DNA of 21,970 nucleotides from Desulfovibrionaceae bacterium (GTDB taxonomy: Bacteria > Desulfobacterota > Desulfovibrionia > Desulfovibrionales > Desulfovibrionaceae), in the NCBI GenBank assembly GCA_017613475.1, contig JAGADT010000008.1:1-21970 (forward strand), in the 5' to 3' direction. The first letter of the stretch is position 1. Each line of letters begins with the position of its first letter. Under the pieces are notes generated by a model. That model searched no databases. It was not told the origin of the DNA and saw nothing but the letters and a program-made list of their open reading frames with translations. Both the position numbers and the translations under genes were made by a program. Of the stretch, positions 7,393 to 14,688 are shown one piece after another.

Positions 7393-7431
7393 TATGCTGT
7401 GAAAAATATGCAGATTGGGGGAGCTAAGGTT

Positions 7432-8295
7432 TTATTGGATGTCAGTTTTATTTGCGAGGGAGAGTTCGGCAAGCCGCAAAGCCGCTTTCTCAGGAGAAAG
7501 GGCGTACAGTTCATCCATGAAATGGGTAAAGAAGGTGCCTGGTCCGTTTGCCTTTTGGGCGGCGTTGGAGCCGGCTTCAGCCATGGCTGCCATGGCAGCG
7601 GCGGCTCCTGTAAAGGCATCAAAACCGGCGTGGCGCGCTCCGGCAACGCAGGCCGCCGTCAGGGCTGTGGATGTGCAGCCCATCCCTGAAATGCTGGCCA
7701 TGAGCGGGCTGCCCCCGGAAATCCGCGCGATGCGGCATCCATCCGTGATAATATCGTCCTTGCCGCTTACGCTCACCGTGCAGTTCCACCGTTCGGCGAG
7801 GAGCATGGCGGATGTTATTGCGTCCTTGCTGTCATGAAGGCTGTCCACGCCTTTGGTTTTGGCATCTGCACCGCTCAAGGCCATGATTTCCGAGGCATTT
7901 CCGCGGAGAACTGCCGGGCTTGCTTCCTCAAGCAGCGTAAGCGAAGTTTCTGTACGGAGTTTGGAAGCGCCTGCCCCTACAGGATCAAGGACGGTGGGAA
8001 TCCCCCTCTTCTTCGCCAGGCTGCCAGCCATGCGCATGGCTGGAATGGTGTTCAGGTCAAGCGTGCCGATATTCAGCACAAGGGCGGAGGCAAGGTTCAG
8101 CATGTCGTCCATCTCTGCCTTTTCATGCGCCATTATGGGGGAGGCGCCGAACGCAAGGAGAGCGTTGGCTGTAATGTGCATAACGACCATGTTGGTAAGG
8201 TTATGGACGAGAGGGCGGATGTTTTTTGTAGCCTGAAGCGTTTCTGCAATTTGCCTGCCAAGGCTTTCTGCGGAGGAAAGGGTGATGGGTTCCAA
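7432..8295 (-). CDS. thiM: Hydroxyethylthiazole kinase
   Basis: This enzyme phosphorylates 4-methyl-5-(2-hydroxyethyl)thiazole in the thiamine salvage pathway. The fold is ribokinase-like. Visible signatures are RPLVHNLTNMVVMHITANAL, GASPIMAHE, LNIGTLD, IPTVLDPVGAGAS, LRGNASEIMAL, VSGKDDIITDG and the catalytic-loop sequence SGMGCTSTALTAA with the conserved Cys. No ATG suits the N-terminus. A TTG at 8293-8295 with GAGGA eight bases upstream gives 287 residues and a normal lead into the PLVHN motif, so it is preferred. An in-frame TTG at 8356-8358 would add 21 residues, but its Shine-Dalgarno would abut the start. The response-regulator gene lies upstream on the same strand. I see no TPP riboswitch before it, and no other thi gene is in the window. 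Confidence 0.9.
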   Translation of the reverse strand: MEPITLSSAESLGRQIAETLQATKNIRPLVHNLTNMVVMHITANALLAFGASPIMAHEKAEMDDMLNLASALVLNIGTLDLNTIPAMRMAGSLAKKRGIPTVLDPVGAGASKLRTETSLTLLEEASPAVLRGNASEIMALSGADAKTKGVDSLHDSKDAITSAMLLAERWNCTVSVSGKDDIITDGCRIARISGGSPLMASISGMGCTSTALTAACVAGARHAGFDAFTGAAAAMAAMAEAGSNAAQKANGPGTFFTHFMDELYALSPEKAALRLAELSLANKTDIQ

Positions 8296-8382
8296 TGCTG
8301 GGGTCCTCGAGTTTCGTTTGGGTTGGGAGGAATAAAAAGGGGGCAGGGAATTTGGCAATCCTCAGGAGCGGGGTAGAGCGGA

Positions 8383-9090
8383 TCAGGACTGCTGCTTTTC
8401 CTTGACAGTTTTAAAAAGCGTGAGGGGGCGCCCCGCAACGCGATACTCCAGGCGGACCTGCAGTTCACCAAGGTCTTTCATGTAGGCGAGATACTTGCGG
8501 GTTGTGACCCGGGAAATGCCAAGAACCGAGGCCATGTCCTGCGTGGAAAATTCTTCACTGAAGGTGTGGACAGCCTTGCGCACAGCCTCAAGCGTTACGG
8601 GGTCGAGTCCTTTAGGCAGGGAGAAGCCAGGGACCATATGAGGCGCATGGATCACGTTATCGATATCGGTCTGCTCAAGGGAATCGAGGCCGTAAATTCT
8701 GATGGCTCGTTCACGGTAGCCCTGAAGGGCAGCGTAAAACCGTTCCGGGCTTACAGGCTTAACGAGGTAGTCAACCGAGCCGTAGCGCAGGGCGAGCTGG
8801 ACATTATTGCGTTCCCGTATGGTGCTGATAAGGATGGCATCAACTTCCAGGCCAATGCGGCGGATGTGGATAAGGAGCTCGATGCCCGTCATGCTGCTGA
8901 TAAACTGGTCGATGACAAGCAGTTCAATTTGGAGCGCTTCCAGGTAGTTGAGGGCCTCCTCACTGCTTGCAGCAATACCGGCGAGCGAAAAACCGCGGAC
9001 GGAGGCAATGTGCTGGGCGTACACGTTGGCTTCCGCGAAGTCTTCTTCTACGAGCAGCGTATGAATGGGGGAATGCTGGCTGGATTTCAT
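8383..9090 (-). CDS. CitB/DcuR-family two-component response regulator
   Basis: The protein has 235 residues: a receiver domain (about 8-120) and a C-terminal helix-turn-helix domain (about 155-225). The receiver keeps the acidic pair E16-D17, the phospho-acceptor D61 in LLVIDQF, the switch residue S89 and K111 in DYLVKP, so it should be phosphorylatable. The C-terminal region (LPKGLDPVTLEAVRKAV, FSTQDMASVLGISRVTTRKY, GELQVRLEYRVAGRP) is the arrangement seen in DcuR, CitB and DpiA, which answer to C4-dicarboxylates or citrate. No histidine kinase is within the window. The ATG at 9088-9090 has only a weak Shine-Dalgarno. It is divergent from korD and upstream of thiM. The family is clear; the signal is inferred. 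Confidence 0.9.
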   Translation of the reverse strand: MKSSQHSPIHTLLVEEDFAEANVYAQHIASVRGFSLAGIAASSEEALNYLEALQIELLVIDQFISSMTGIELLIHIRRIGLEVDAILISTIRERNNVQLALRYGSVDYLVKPVSPERFYAALQGYRERAIRIYGLDSLEQTDIDNVIHAPHMVPGFSLPKGLDPVTLEAVRKAVHTFSEEFSTQDMASVLGISRVTTRKYLAYMKDLGELQVRLEYRVAGRPLTLFKTVKEKQQS

Positions 9091-9170
9091 TAGTTACTTA
9101 ATCCGTGGAATGCCCGTCAAAAGGCTCGCTTTTTGAAAAAATCTGTGGTATAAGAACCAATATTCGCCGA

Positions 9171-9198
9171 TACCCGAACTCTGTACTAGAGTTTGGTA
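9171..9198. promoter_or_regulatory. Operator-like dyad upstream of the kor operon
   Basis: TACC, a bulged C, then GAACTCT (9171-9182) face AGAGTTTGGTA (9188-9198) across GTACT: 11 pairs with one G-T and one bulge. It would sit about 10 to 38 nt after a start driven by the -10 at 9149-9154. It may be a regulator binding site or an RNA hairpin. Confidence 0.4.
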
Positions 9199-9243
9199 TG
9201 GACTGCAAGGTCCTTGAGGCACCCATTTGTGGTAGATTTAGAC

Positions 9244-9264
9244 CATGTTTCGGCAGAAAACATG
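9244..9264. promoter_or_regulatory. Perfect dyad CATGTTT-N7-AAACATG in the kor leader
   Basis: CATGTTT (9244-9250) and AAACATG (9258-9264) are exact inverted repeats around CGGCAGA. An alternative pairing of TTCGGC with GCCGGAA just to the right would compete with it. No T-run follows. Confidence 0.35.
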
Positions 9265-9394
9265 CCGGAAGGCGTGCTTCGGCCCCCAGCTGAACCTTGG
9301 CTGAGGTTTTCATTTTCGGTGACCCCGGTGCTTCAAACGCCGCGGCTTGGTGCCGTTGTGTTGGTGCCGGAAATTTTTCGACAGGTGGATTGTG

Positions 9395-9595
9395 ATGCTT
9401 GTATCAATCAATCGTCAGTGGTGTAAAGGCTGCGGAGTTTGCGTGGAGTTCTGTCCCAAGAAAGCTCTGCATCTGGACGAGGACGAGAAGGCAGTGTGGA
9501 CGCCCGAGAACTGCAGCAAATGCGGGCTGTGCGAACATTACTGCCCGGACCTTGCGATTCAGGCCATAAAGGACGCTAACCCTGAGGAGGCCTAA
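9395..9595 (+). CDS. korD: 2-oxoglutarate:ferredoxin oxidoreductase, delta (ferredoxin-like) subunit
   Basis: The 66-residue protein is a two-cluster ferredoxin. C10, C13, C16 with C50 and C40, C43, C46 with C20 form the usual crossed pair of [4Fe-4S] sites (CKGCGVC, FCP, CSKCGLC, YCP). In the complex it passes electrons between the TPP/[4Fe-4S] beta subunit and external ferredoxin. The ATG at 9395 is chosen over the adjacent GTG because AGGTGG is at better spacing. It is the first gene of a tight D-A-B-C series; this order is that of oorDABC in Campylobacter and Helicobacter. It ends 3 bp before korA. Confidence 0.92.
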   Translation: MLVSINRQWCKGCGVCVEFCPKKALHLDEDEKAVWTPENCSKCGLCEHYCPDLAIQAIKDANPEEA

Positions 9596-9598
9596 GGC

Positions 9599-10747
9599 AT
9601 GAGCGGAAAAATTTGTTTCGTCCAGGGAAATGAAGCGTGCGTCCGTGGCGCTCTGTACGCCGGCGTGCGTTTCTTCGCGGGGTATCCTATCACCCCGTCT
9701 ACCGAAATTGCTGAACATCTTGCCGATCAGCTGCCCCGCGTTGGCGGCAAATTCGTGCAGATGGAAGACGAACTGGCCTCCATGTGCGCCATCTGCGGCG
9801 CGTCTCTGGCCGGTTTCAAATCCATGACGGCTACCTCCGGCCCCGGCTTCTCCCTGAAGCAGGAAGCCCTTGGCTACGCCATCATGGCCGAAATTCCCTG
9901 CGTTGTCGTAAACGTGCAGCGCGGCGGTCCTTCTACCGGTCTTCCGACCGAATGTTCTCAGGGCGACGTCATGCAGGCCCGCTGGGGCGCCCATGGCGAC
10001 CACTCGATCATCGCGCTGACCGCTTCTTCCATTCAGGACGCCTTTGAAGTGACCGTGCAGGCCTTCAACCTTGCCGAAACGTACCGTACGCCTGTTGTGC
10101 TGCTCTTCGACGAAGTTCTGGGCCACATGCGTGAACGTCTGGAAATTCCCGAAGCCGGTGTTCTGCCTGTTGTGGAACGTCTGAAAACCGACGTGCGTGC
10201 CGGTGTAAACTATCACCCGTACCTGCCCCGTGAAGACGGCCGTCTCCCGATGTCCGACTTCGGCGGTGTCCACCGCTTCAACGTAACGGGTCTGCATCAC
10301 GATATCTGGGGCTTCCCCACCTCCAACGATGAACAGGTGGTGAAACTGAACTACCATCTGTTTGACAAGATCGAAAGCCACGCCAACGAGCTTGCCCGCT
10401 GGAAGGAATACTATCTTGAAGATGCCGAGCATGTCCTTATTTCCTACGGCTCATCCGCCCGCACCGCCCGTGCGCTGGTTGAAGACCGCCGTGCGAAGGG
10501 CGACAGGCTCGGTCTGCTCGAACTGCAGACGCTGTGGCCCTTCCCCGCGCAGCTTGTGCAAGACAAGACCGCGAACGCGAAGAGCATTTACGTGGTGGAA
10601 ATGAACATGGGTCAGGTGGCGTCTCAGGTGAAGGCCGTGGTTGCCAACCCTGATCGGGTATTCCTGGTTAACCGCATGGACGGACATCTGATGACTCCTT
10701 CCGATATCAGTCAGGTCATGCGCGTCGTCGAAGGAAGGGGGTTCTAA
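9599..10747 (+). CDS. korA: 2-oxoglutarate:ferredoxin oxidoreductase, alpha subunit
   Basis: This 382-residue subunit forms part of the TPP active site and carries the pyrimidine-binding and domain-II regions of 2-oxoacid:ferredoxin oxidoreductases. Hallmarks are GYPITPSTEI (29-38), the QMEDELAS glutamate region, TATSGPGFSLKQEALGYA and QRGGPSTGLPT. The C-terminal half has FDEVLGHMRE and a Rossmann-like domain ending near VFLVNRMDGHLMTPSDI. GAGGAGG lies eight bases before the ATG. The beta subunit follows after a single base. The closest alternatives within the family are branched-chain (vor) enzymes. The sucCD genes directly downstream make 2-oxoglutarate the best substrate call. Confidence 0.93.
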   Translation: MSGKICFVQGNEACVRGALYAGVRFFAGYPITPSTEIAEHLADQLPRVGGKFVQMEDELASMCAICGASLAGFKSMTATSGPGFSLKQEALGYAIMAEIPCVVVNVQRGGPSTGLPTECSQGDVMQARWGAHGDHSIIALTASSIQDAFEVTVQAFNLAETYRTPVVLLFDEVLGHMRERLEIPEAGVLPVVERLKTDVRAGVNYHPYLPREDGRLPMSDFGGVHRFNVTGLHHDIWGFPTSNDEQVVKLNYHLFDKIESHANELARWKEYYLEDAEHVLISYGSSARTARALVEDRRAKGDRLGLLELQTLWPFPAQLVQDKTANAKSIYVVEMNMGQVASQVKAVVANPDRVFLVNRMDGHLMTPSDISQVMRVVEGRGF

Positions 10748-10748
10748 G

Positions 10749-11588
10749 ATGTCGATTTATCGTCTCATCCGTCAGCGTTTCTTCCCCCATCTGTGGTGCC
10801 CCGGCTGCGGCCACGGCATGGTTTTGAACAGCCTTCTGCACGCCGTGGATGATCTGGGCATTGATCAGTCCCAGCTCTGCATGGTGTCCGGCATCGGCTG
10901 CTCCGCGCGTATTTCCGGCTATGTTGATTTCCACAGCATGCACACCCTGCATGGACGCGCCCTCGCGTTCGCGACCGGTCTGAAAATGGCCCGTCCTGAA
11001 CTGAAGGTTTTCGTGCCCATGGGCGATGGTGATGCCACCGCTATCGGCGGCAACCACTTCATCCATGCCTGCCGCCGCAACATCGACATGGTCGCCATCG
11101 TCATGAACAACCGTATTTACGGCATGACCGGCGGTCAGTACTCGCCTCTTTCCGGTCGTCAGATCGGCGGCGACGATGAAAAATCGCGTGAACGCAGCGT
11201 GTTTGCCACGACCGCTCCTTACGGCAGCATTGACCGTGCGTTTGACACGGTTGAACTCGCCAAGGGCGCCGGCGCTACCTTTGTTGCCCGTACAACGGCC
11301 TACCATGTGCAGGAAATGCGCCGTCTGTTCAAGCAGGCCTACGAGCACAAAGGCTTCTCCGTTGTGGAAGTCCTCTGCCAGTGCCCGACCTACTTCGGAC
11401 GCAAGAACAAGATGGGCGGCGCTGTCCAGATGCTGCAGTGGCTTAAGGACAACACGGAGAAGCTCGGTTCCAAGAAGCTCGAAGAAAATCCGAACCTGAT
11501 CGCCCGCGGCGTGTTTGTCGACAAGGACGAGCCGGAATACTGCTCCGAGTACGAAAACAGCGTCATTGCCAAGGCGCACAAGGAGTAA
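10749..11588 (+). CDS. korB: 2-oxoglutarate:ferredoxin oxidoreductase, beta (TPP-binding) subunit
   Basis: This 279-residue subunit binds thiamine diphosphate and one [4Fe-4S] cluster. The TPP motif begins at GDGD (92-95) and ends at MNN (119-121), followed by YGMTGGQ. Cluster ligands are likely C17 and C20 (WCPGCGHG), C51 (GIGCSAR) and C210 or C212 (LCQCPTYFG), matching the four-Cys pattern of this family. AAGGAAGGGGG precedes the ATG, which starts one base after the korA stop. The final codons include AAGGAG, which doubles as the ribosome-binding site for korC. Confidence 0.94.
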   Translation: MSIYRLIRQRFFPHLWCPGCGHGMVLNSLLHAVDDLGIDQSQLCMVSGIGCSARISGYVDFHSMHTLHGRALAFATGLKMARPELKVFVPMGDGDATAIGGNHFIHACRRNIDMVAIVMNNRIYGMTGGQYSPLSGRQIGGDDEKSRERSVFATTAPYGSIDRAFDTVELAKGAGATFVARTTAYHVQEMRRLFKQAYEHKGFSVVEVLCQCPTYFGRKNKMGGAVQMLQWLKDNTEKLGSKKLEENPNLIARGVFVDKDEPEYCSEYENSVIAKAHKE

Positions 11589-11592
11589 CGTC

Positions 11593-12144
11593 ATGGAAAA
11601 ATACCGCTTTCTTTTGTCCGGTTCCGGTGGGCAGGGCGTGATTACCATGGCCATTCTGCTGGCCGAGGCGGCTGTTCTTCATGAAGGCCTCATTGCGGTT
11701 CAGTCCCAGTCCTATGGTCCTGAAGCCCGCGGTGGCGCAACGCGTTCCGACGTCATCATTTCCGACTCGGAAATCCTGTTCCCCAAGGTTCTTCAGCCGA
11801 ACTACCTGGTTGCCATGACCAACGAGGCTGCCGGAAAGTACATGCCCCTGATCCGTCCTGGTGGAATGTGCATTTACGATACGGATCTCGTGCAGCCTTC
11901 CCGCCGCATTGATGCCATGCTGATGGGCATGCCCATGCAGAAAGCCGTGTTGGAAAAGTTTCATAAGACCCAGGCTCTGAACATCTGTGTGCTGGGCGCT
12001 CTCGTGACGCTCACCGGCGCTGTGAAGATGGAGTCTGTGGAACAGGTTCTGAAAGCCCGGTTTAAGCCTGCGTTCCATGAAGCCAACAGCGCTGCTCTTG
12101 CGCTGGGCGCCGAACTGGCCAAACCGTTCCTGTCCGCCAACTAA
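11593..12144 (+). CDS. korC: 2-oxoglutarate:ferredoxin oxidoreductase, gamma subunit
   Basis: The 183-residue protein belongs to the gamma domain family of 2-oxoacid:ferredoxin oxidoreductases, which binds CoA. Its N-terminus LLSGSGGQGVITMAILLAEAA and SQSYGPEARGGATRSDVIIS are the two family signatures. The C-terminal CVLGALVTLTGAV is also typical. The ATG at 11593 is chosen because it begins the conserved domain and lies seven bases after AAGGAG at the end of korB. An upstream open stretch in the same frame overlaps korB and is not used. A structured 89-bp gap separates it from sucC. Confidence 0.94.
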   Translation: MEKYRFLLSGSGGQGVITMAILLAEAAVLHEGLIAVQSQSYGPEARGGATRSDVIISDSEILFPKVLQPNYLVAMTNEAAGKYMPLIRPGGMCIYDTDLVQPSRRIDAMLMGMPMQKAVLEKFHKTQALNICVLGALVTLTGAVKMESVEQVLKARFKPAFHEANSAALALGAELAKPFLSAN

Positions 12145-12151
12145 ACGACGA

Positions 12152-12211
12152 GGAGCCCTGCCGGAGCGCATCAAACGGCGCAGGCGTGCTGCTTGATGCC
12201 GGCATGGCTCC
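12152..12211 (+). other. Large imperfect hairpin between korC and sucC
   Basis: The pairs are GGAGCC (12152-12157) with GGCTCC (12206-12211); GCCGG (12160-12164) with CCGGC (12199-12203); CATCAA (12169-12174) with TTGATG (12193-12198); and GCAG (12180-12183) with CTGC (12189-12192) around a five-base loop. That makes 21 base pairs with one 2x2 internal loop and bulges of four and five bases, both on the 5' side. No T-run follows, and the sucC ribosome-binding site starts 13 bp later. It is more like an mRNA processing or stability element than a terminator. Confidence 0.6.
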
Positions 12212-12233
12212 CCAATCCGGTTATGGAGTACGT

Positions 12234-13406
12234 ATGAATATTCATGAATACCAAGCGAAGGGGCTGCTTCGGGAATTCGGCGTGCCGGTTTCCAATGGCG
12301 GCCTGGCCACGACGGCTAAAGAAGCCCGTGCCGTGGCGGAAGGACTGCCCGGACCGATCTGGGTTGTAAAAGCTCAGATTCACGCGGGCGGCCGCGGCAA
12401 AGGCGGCGGCGTTAAAGTCTGCCGCAGCCTTGACGAAGTCGAACAGGCCGCGCAGAAAATTATCGGCATGCAGCTGGTGACCCACCAGACTGGCCCCGAA
12501 GGCAAGAAGGTGCACAAAGTGTGGATCGAGCAGGGCACGGACATCACCCGTGAACTGTATCTTGCCGTTGTTCTTGACCGTGCTTCTGAATGCCTGACCG
12601 TTATGGCTTCCCCTGATGGCGGCATGGATATTGAAAAGGTTGCCGCGGAAACGCCCGACCGCATCTTCACCACCCGTCTGGATGGCGGCCATCATGTGTG
12701 GCCTTTCCAGGCCCGCGACCTCTTCTTTGGCTGCGGACTTACCCCGGCCCAGGTCGGCGAAGGCATCAAGCTCCTCCAGGGCCTGGCCAACCTTGCCGCC
12801 TCCAAAGACGCTACGCTGGTTGAAATCAACCCGCTGGCCATCAGCACCGAAGGCCATCTGGTCGCCCTTGACGCCAAGATGAACTTTGATGAAAGCAGCC
12901 TGAAGCGTCACCCCGAAATTGCCGCCCTGGCTGACCCCGAAGAAGTCGATCCTCTGGAACGCAAGGGCCAGGAACTGGGCGTGAACTATGTGCGCCTTGA
13001 CGGCTATGTCGGCACCATGGTGAATGGCGCCGGTCTCGCCATGGCTACCATGGACGCCATCAAGCAGGCTGGTGCTGCTCCGGCGAACTTCCTTGATGCC
13101 GGCGGCGGTGCTGACGAAAACGTTGTTGCGGCCGGCTTTGAGCTGATGCTCTCCGACCCGCACGTCAAAGGCATCCTGATCAACATCTTTGGCGGCATCC
13201 TGCGCTGCGACATCATCGCCCAGGGTGTTGTGAACGCCGCGAAAAAGGTTGACCTCAAGCTTCCGCTGGTGGTCCGCCTTGAAGGCACCAATGTTGAAGA
13301 AGGCCGCCGCATTCTGAAGGAAAGCGGCCTGAAATTCGAAACGGCAAACACGATGGCCGAAGCCGCCAAGCGTATTGCCGAGCTGACGACGGGGGCCCAG
13401 GCATGA
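12234..13406 (+). CDS. sucC: Succinyl-CoA synthetase (ADP-forming), beta subunit
   Basis: This 390-residue ATP-grasp subunit binds nucleotide and succinate; with SucD it interconverts succinyl-CoA and succinate with ATP formation or use. The start MNIHEYQAKGLLREFGVPV is the family N-terminus. Other family patterns are VVKAQIHAGGRGKGGGVK, EINPLAIS, LDAKMNFD, NGAGLAMATMD, FLDAGGGAD, NIFGGILRCD and VVRLEGTNVEEGR. GGAG lies five bases before ATG 12234; an earlier in-frame start at 12186 would begin within the hairpin and lacks support. Its stop overlaps the sucD start (ATGA). It works with the kor complex upstream, which makes or consumes succinyl-CoA. Confidence 0.96.
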   Translation: MNIHEYQAKGLLREFGVPVSNGGLATTAKEARAVAEGLPGPIWVVKAQIHAGGRGKGGGVKVCRSLDEVEQAAQKIIGMQLVTHQTGPEGKKVHKVWIEQGTDITRELYLAVVLDRASECLTVMASPDGGMDIEKVAAETPDRIFTTRLDGGHHVWPFQARDLFFGCGLTPAQVGEGIKLLQGLANLAASKDATLVEINPLAISTEGHLVALDAKMNFDESSLKRHPEIAALADPEEVDPLERKGQELGVNYVRLDGYVGTMVNGAGLAMATMDAIKQAGAAPANFLDAGGGADENVVAAGFELMLSDPHVKGILINIFGGILRCDIIAQGVVNAAKKVDLKLPLVVRLEGTNVEEGRRILKESGLKFETANTMAEAAKRIAELTTGAQA

Positions 13407-14278
13407 GTATTCTTGTAGATAAAAATTCCCGCGTGCTTGTTCAGGGTCTCACGGGTCGTGAAGGCCGCTTCCATGCCGAAAAGATGATCGAGTACGGCAC
13501 CAATGTCGTGGCGGGCTGCACCCCCGGCAAGGGCGGTCAGGAAGTCCTCGGCGTGCCGGTGTTCAACACCTGCGCCGAAGCCGTGAAGGCCACTGGCGCG
13601 AACGTGAGCGTTATTTTCGTTCCGGCTGGTGCCGCTGCCGACTCCGCATGCGAAGCCGCTGCAGCGGGCATCAAACTGGTTGTGCTCATCACCGAGCACA
13701 TCCCGGTTCTGGATATGGTCCGCGTCAAGGCGTTCCTGCGCGCCCGCGGCACCCAGCTGATCGGTGGTAACTGCCCCGGCATCATTACGCCTGAGCAGTG
13801 CAAAATCGGCATTATGCCCGGCTATATCTTCAAGGCCGGTCCTATCGGCCTTATCAGCCGTTCCGGCACGCTGACCTATGAAGCGACCTGGCAGCTGACC
13901 AACAATGGCCTCGGACAGAGCACCTGCATCGGCATTGGCGGCGACCCGATCCCGGGTCTGTACTTCCTCGACCTGCTGAAAATGTTCCGTGAAGACCCGC
14001 AGACTGAAGCTGTGTGCCTGATCGGCGAAATCGGCGGTGACGGTGAAGAACGCGCTGCTGCCTACATCCGTGAAACCAAGTACCCCAAGCCCGTGTTCGG
14101 CTTCATCGCCGGTCTTACGGCGCCCAAGGGCAAACGCATGGGCCATGCCGGCGCCATCATCAGCGGCTCCAAGGGCCGCGGCGAAGACAAGGTGAAGGCT
14201 TTTGAAGAAGCTGGCGTGACTGTTATCAAAGAACTTGCCTCCTTTGGCAAAGTTGTTGCCGACACGCTGAAGAAGTAG
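13403..14278 (+). CDS. sucD: Succinyl-CoA synthetase (ADP-forming), alpha subunit
   Basis: This 291-residue subunit binds CoA and carries the phosphohistidine, H248, in MGHAGAIISGSKG. The N-terminal VLVQGLTGREGRFH and TPGKGG form the CoA-binding Rossmann part. GGNCPGIITP, IGLISRSGTLTYE, GQSTCIGIGGDPIPG and EIGGDGEE are family signatures. The ATG overlaps the sucC stop by four bases, so its translation is coupled. Only a G-rich stretch stands in for a Shine-Dalgarno. It is the last gene of the unit; a perfect terminator hairpin begins 32 bp after the stop. Confidence 0.97.
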   Translation: MSILVDKNSRVLVQGLTGREGRFHAEKMIEYGTNVVAGCTPGKGGQEVLGVPVFNTCAEAVKATGANVSVIFVPAGAAADSACEAAAAGIKLVVLITEHIPVLDMVRVKAFLRARGTQLIGGNCPGIITPEQCKIGIMPGYIFKAGPIGLISRSGTLTYEATWQLTNNGLGQSTCIGIGGDPIPGLYFLDLLKMFREDPQTEAVCLIGEIGGDGEERAAAYIRETKYPKPVFGFIAGLTAPKGKRMGHAGAIISGSKGRGEDKVKAFEEAGVTVIKELASFGKVVADTLKK

Positions 14279-14310
14279 TTTCTGCTTCCTCATCGGGTTT
14301 TGCATTCTCC

Positions 14311-14346
14311 GGAGGAACCTTCGATAGAAGGTTCCTCCTTTTTTTT
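14311..14346 (+). terminator. Strong Rho-independent terminator after sucD
   Basis: GGAGGAACCTTC (14311-14322) and GAAGGTTCCTCC (14327-14338) pair perfectly over 12 bp around a GATA loop, followed at once by eight T. Confidence 0.95.
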
Positions 14347-14688
14347 ATAAGAGGATGATATTGTTTTGATTGGTCCTCAGAGGCTTAAAATAGGTTTGGC
14401 AGTATTATTGTGCATTGTTTTTATAATATTAAAACTGCACGTAATGCGCTTTATGCCTTTTGGCAAATGTTTTTAGATGATCATGGATTTTTTACTTATA
14501 TGTTTCAAAGCACGGCGTCTCATTTGCACTAAAAGCATGTCAACAAATTTTTTCTTGACGTCAATGAAGCTTTCATGAAAAAAGAAGTAATGGAGAAAAA
14601 AGTAAATAATTTGGGCCTACCCATCTAGGCTCTCTAACGTTTGGCCGCGCTTGCCAGTGAAGCAGGGCAGGCAGTTCGGGAGGATGCG
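14347..14688. other. AT-rich intergenic region upstream of the AbrB-type gene
   Basis: This 342-bp region is far more AT-rich than anything else in the window until about 14610. It has a perfect TATAAT (14422-14427) with TTGGCA (14396-14401) at an over-long 20-bp spacing. It also has a perfect 10-bp palindrome TTGACGTCAA (14555-14564) with a further GTCAA half-site at 14539-14543. A possible 17-codon frame MKKEVMEKKVNNLGLPI (14575-14628) has a weak ribosome-binding site and ends inside a small stem (GGGCCT 14613-14618, AGGCTC 14627-14632). No confident gene is seen. Confidence 0.45.

Larger units (their letters stand above)
9091..9394. promoter_or_regulatory. Divergent control region between the response regulator and korD
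   Basis: This 304-bp region carries, on the plus strand, an extended -10 sequence TGGTATAAG (9146-9154) with a poor -35. Downstream of it are two dyads, each annotated separately. It also has a direct repeat TTGGTGCCG (9347-9355 and 9361-9369). A ribosome-binding site AGGTGG (9383-9388) precedes korD by six bases. A short open frame across it looks like chance, having no ribosome-binding site. Confidence 0.45.

Noticed and set aside
8296..8382. TPP riboswitch before thiM
   Set aside because: The gap is only 87 bp and, apart from a CTGAGGA that is the Shine-Dalgarno of the alternative start, lacks the conserved TPP-riboswitch core.
8383..9090. Degenerate receiver in the response regulator
   Set aside because: All phosphorylation-site residues (E16, D17, D61, S89, K111) are present on alignment by eye.
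9105..9293. Small gene in the response regulator-korD gap
   Set aside because: The 62-codon frame has no ribosome-binding site, overlaps the promoter and dyads, and has no recognisable protein features.
12152..12211. Intrinsic terminator separating kor from suc
   Set aside because: The stem is long, but no T-run follows and the sucC ribosome-binding site comes directly after.
13004..14305. Long antisense frame opposite sucC/sucD
   Set aside because: The plus-strand genes are certain by motif, and the antisense product has no family features and starts beyond the sucD stop without a ribosome-binding site.
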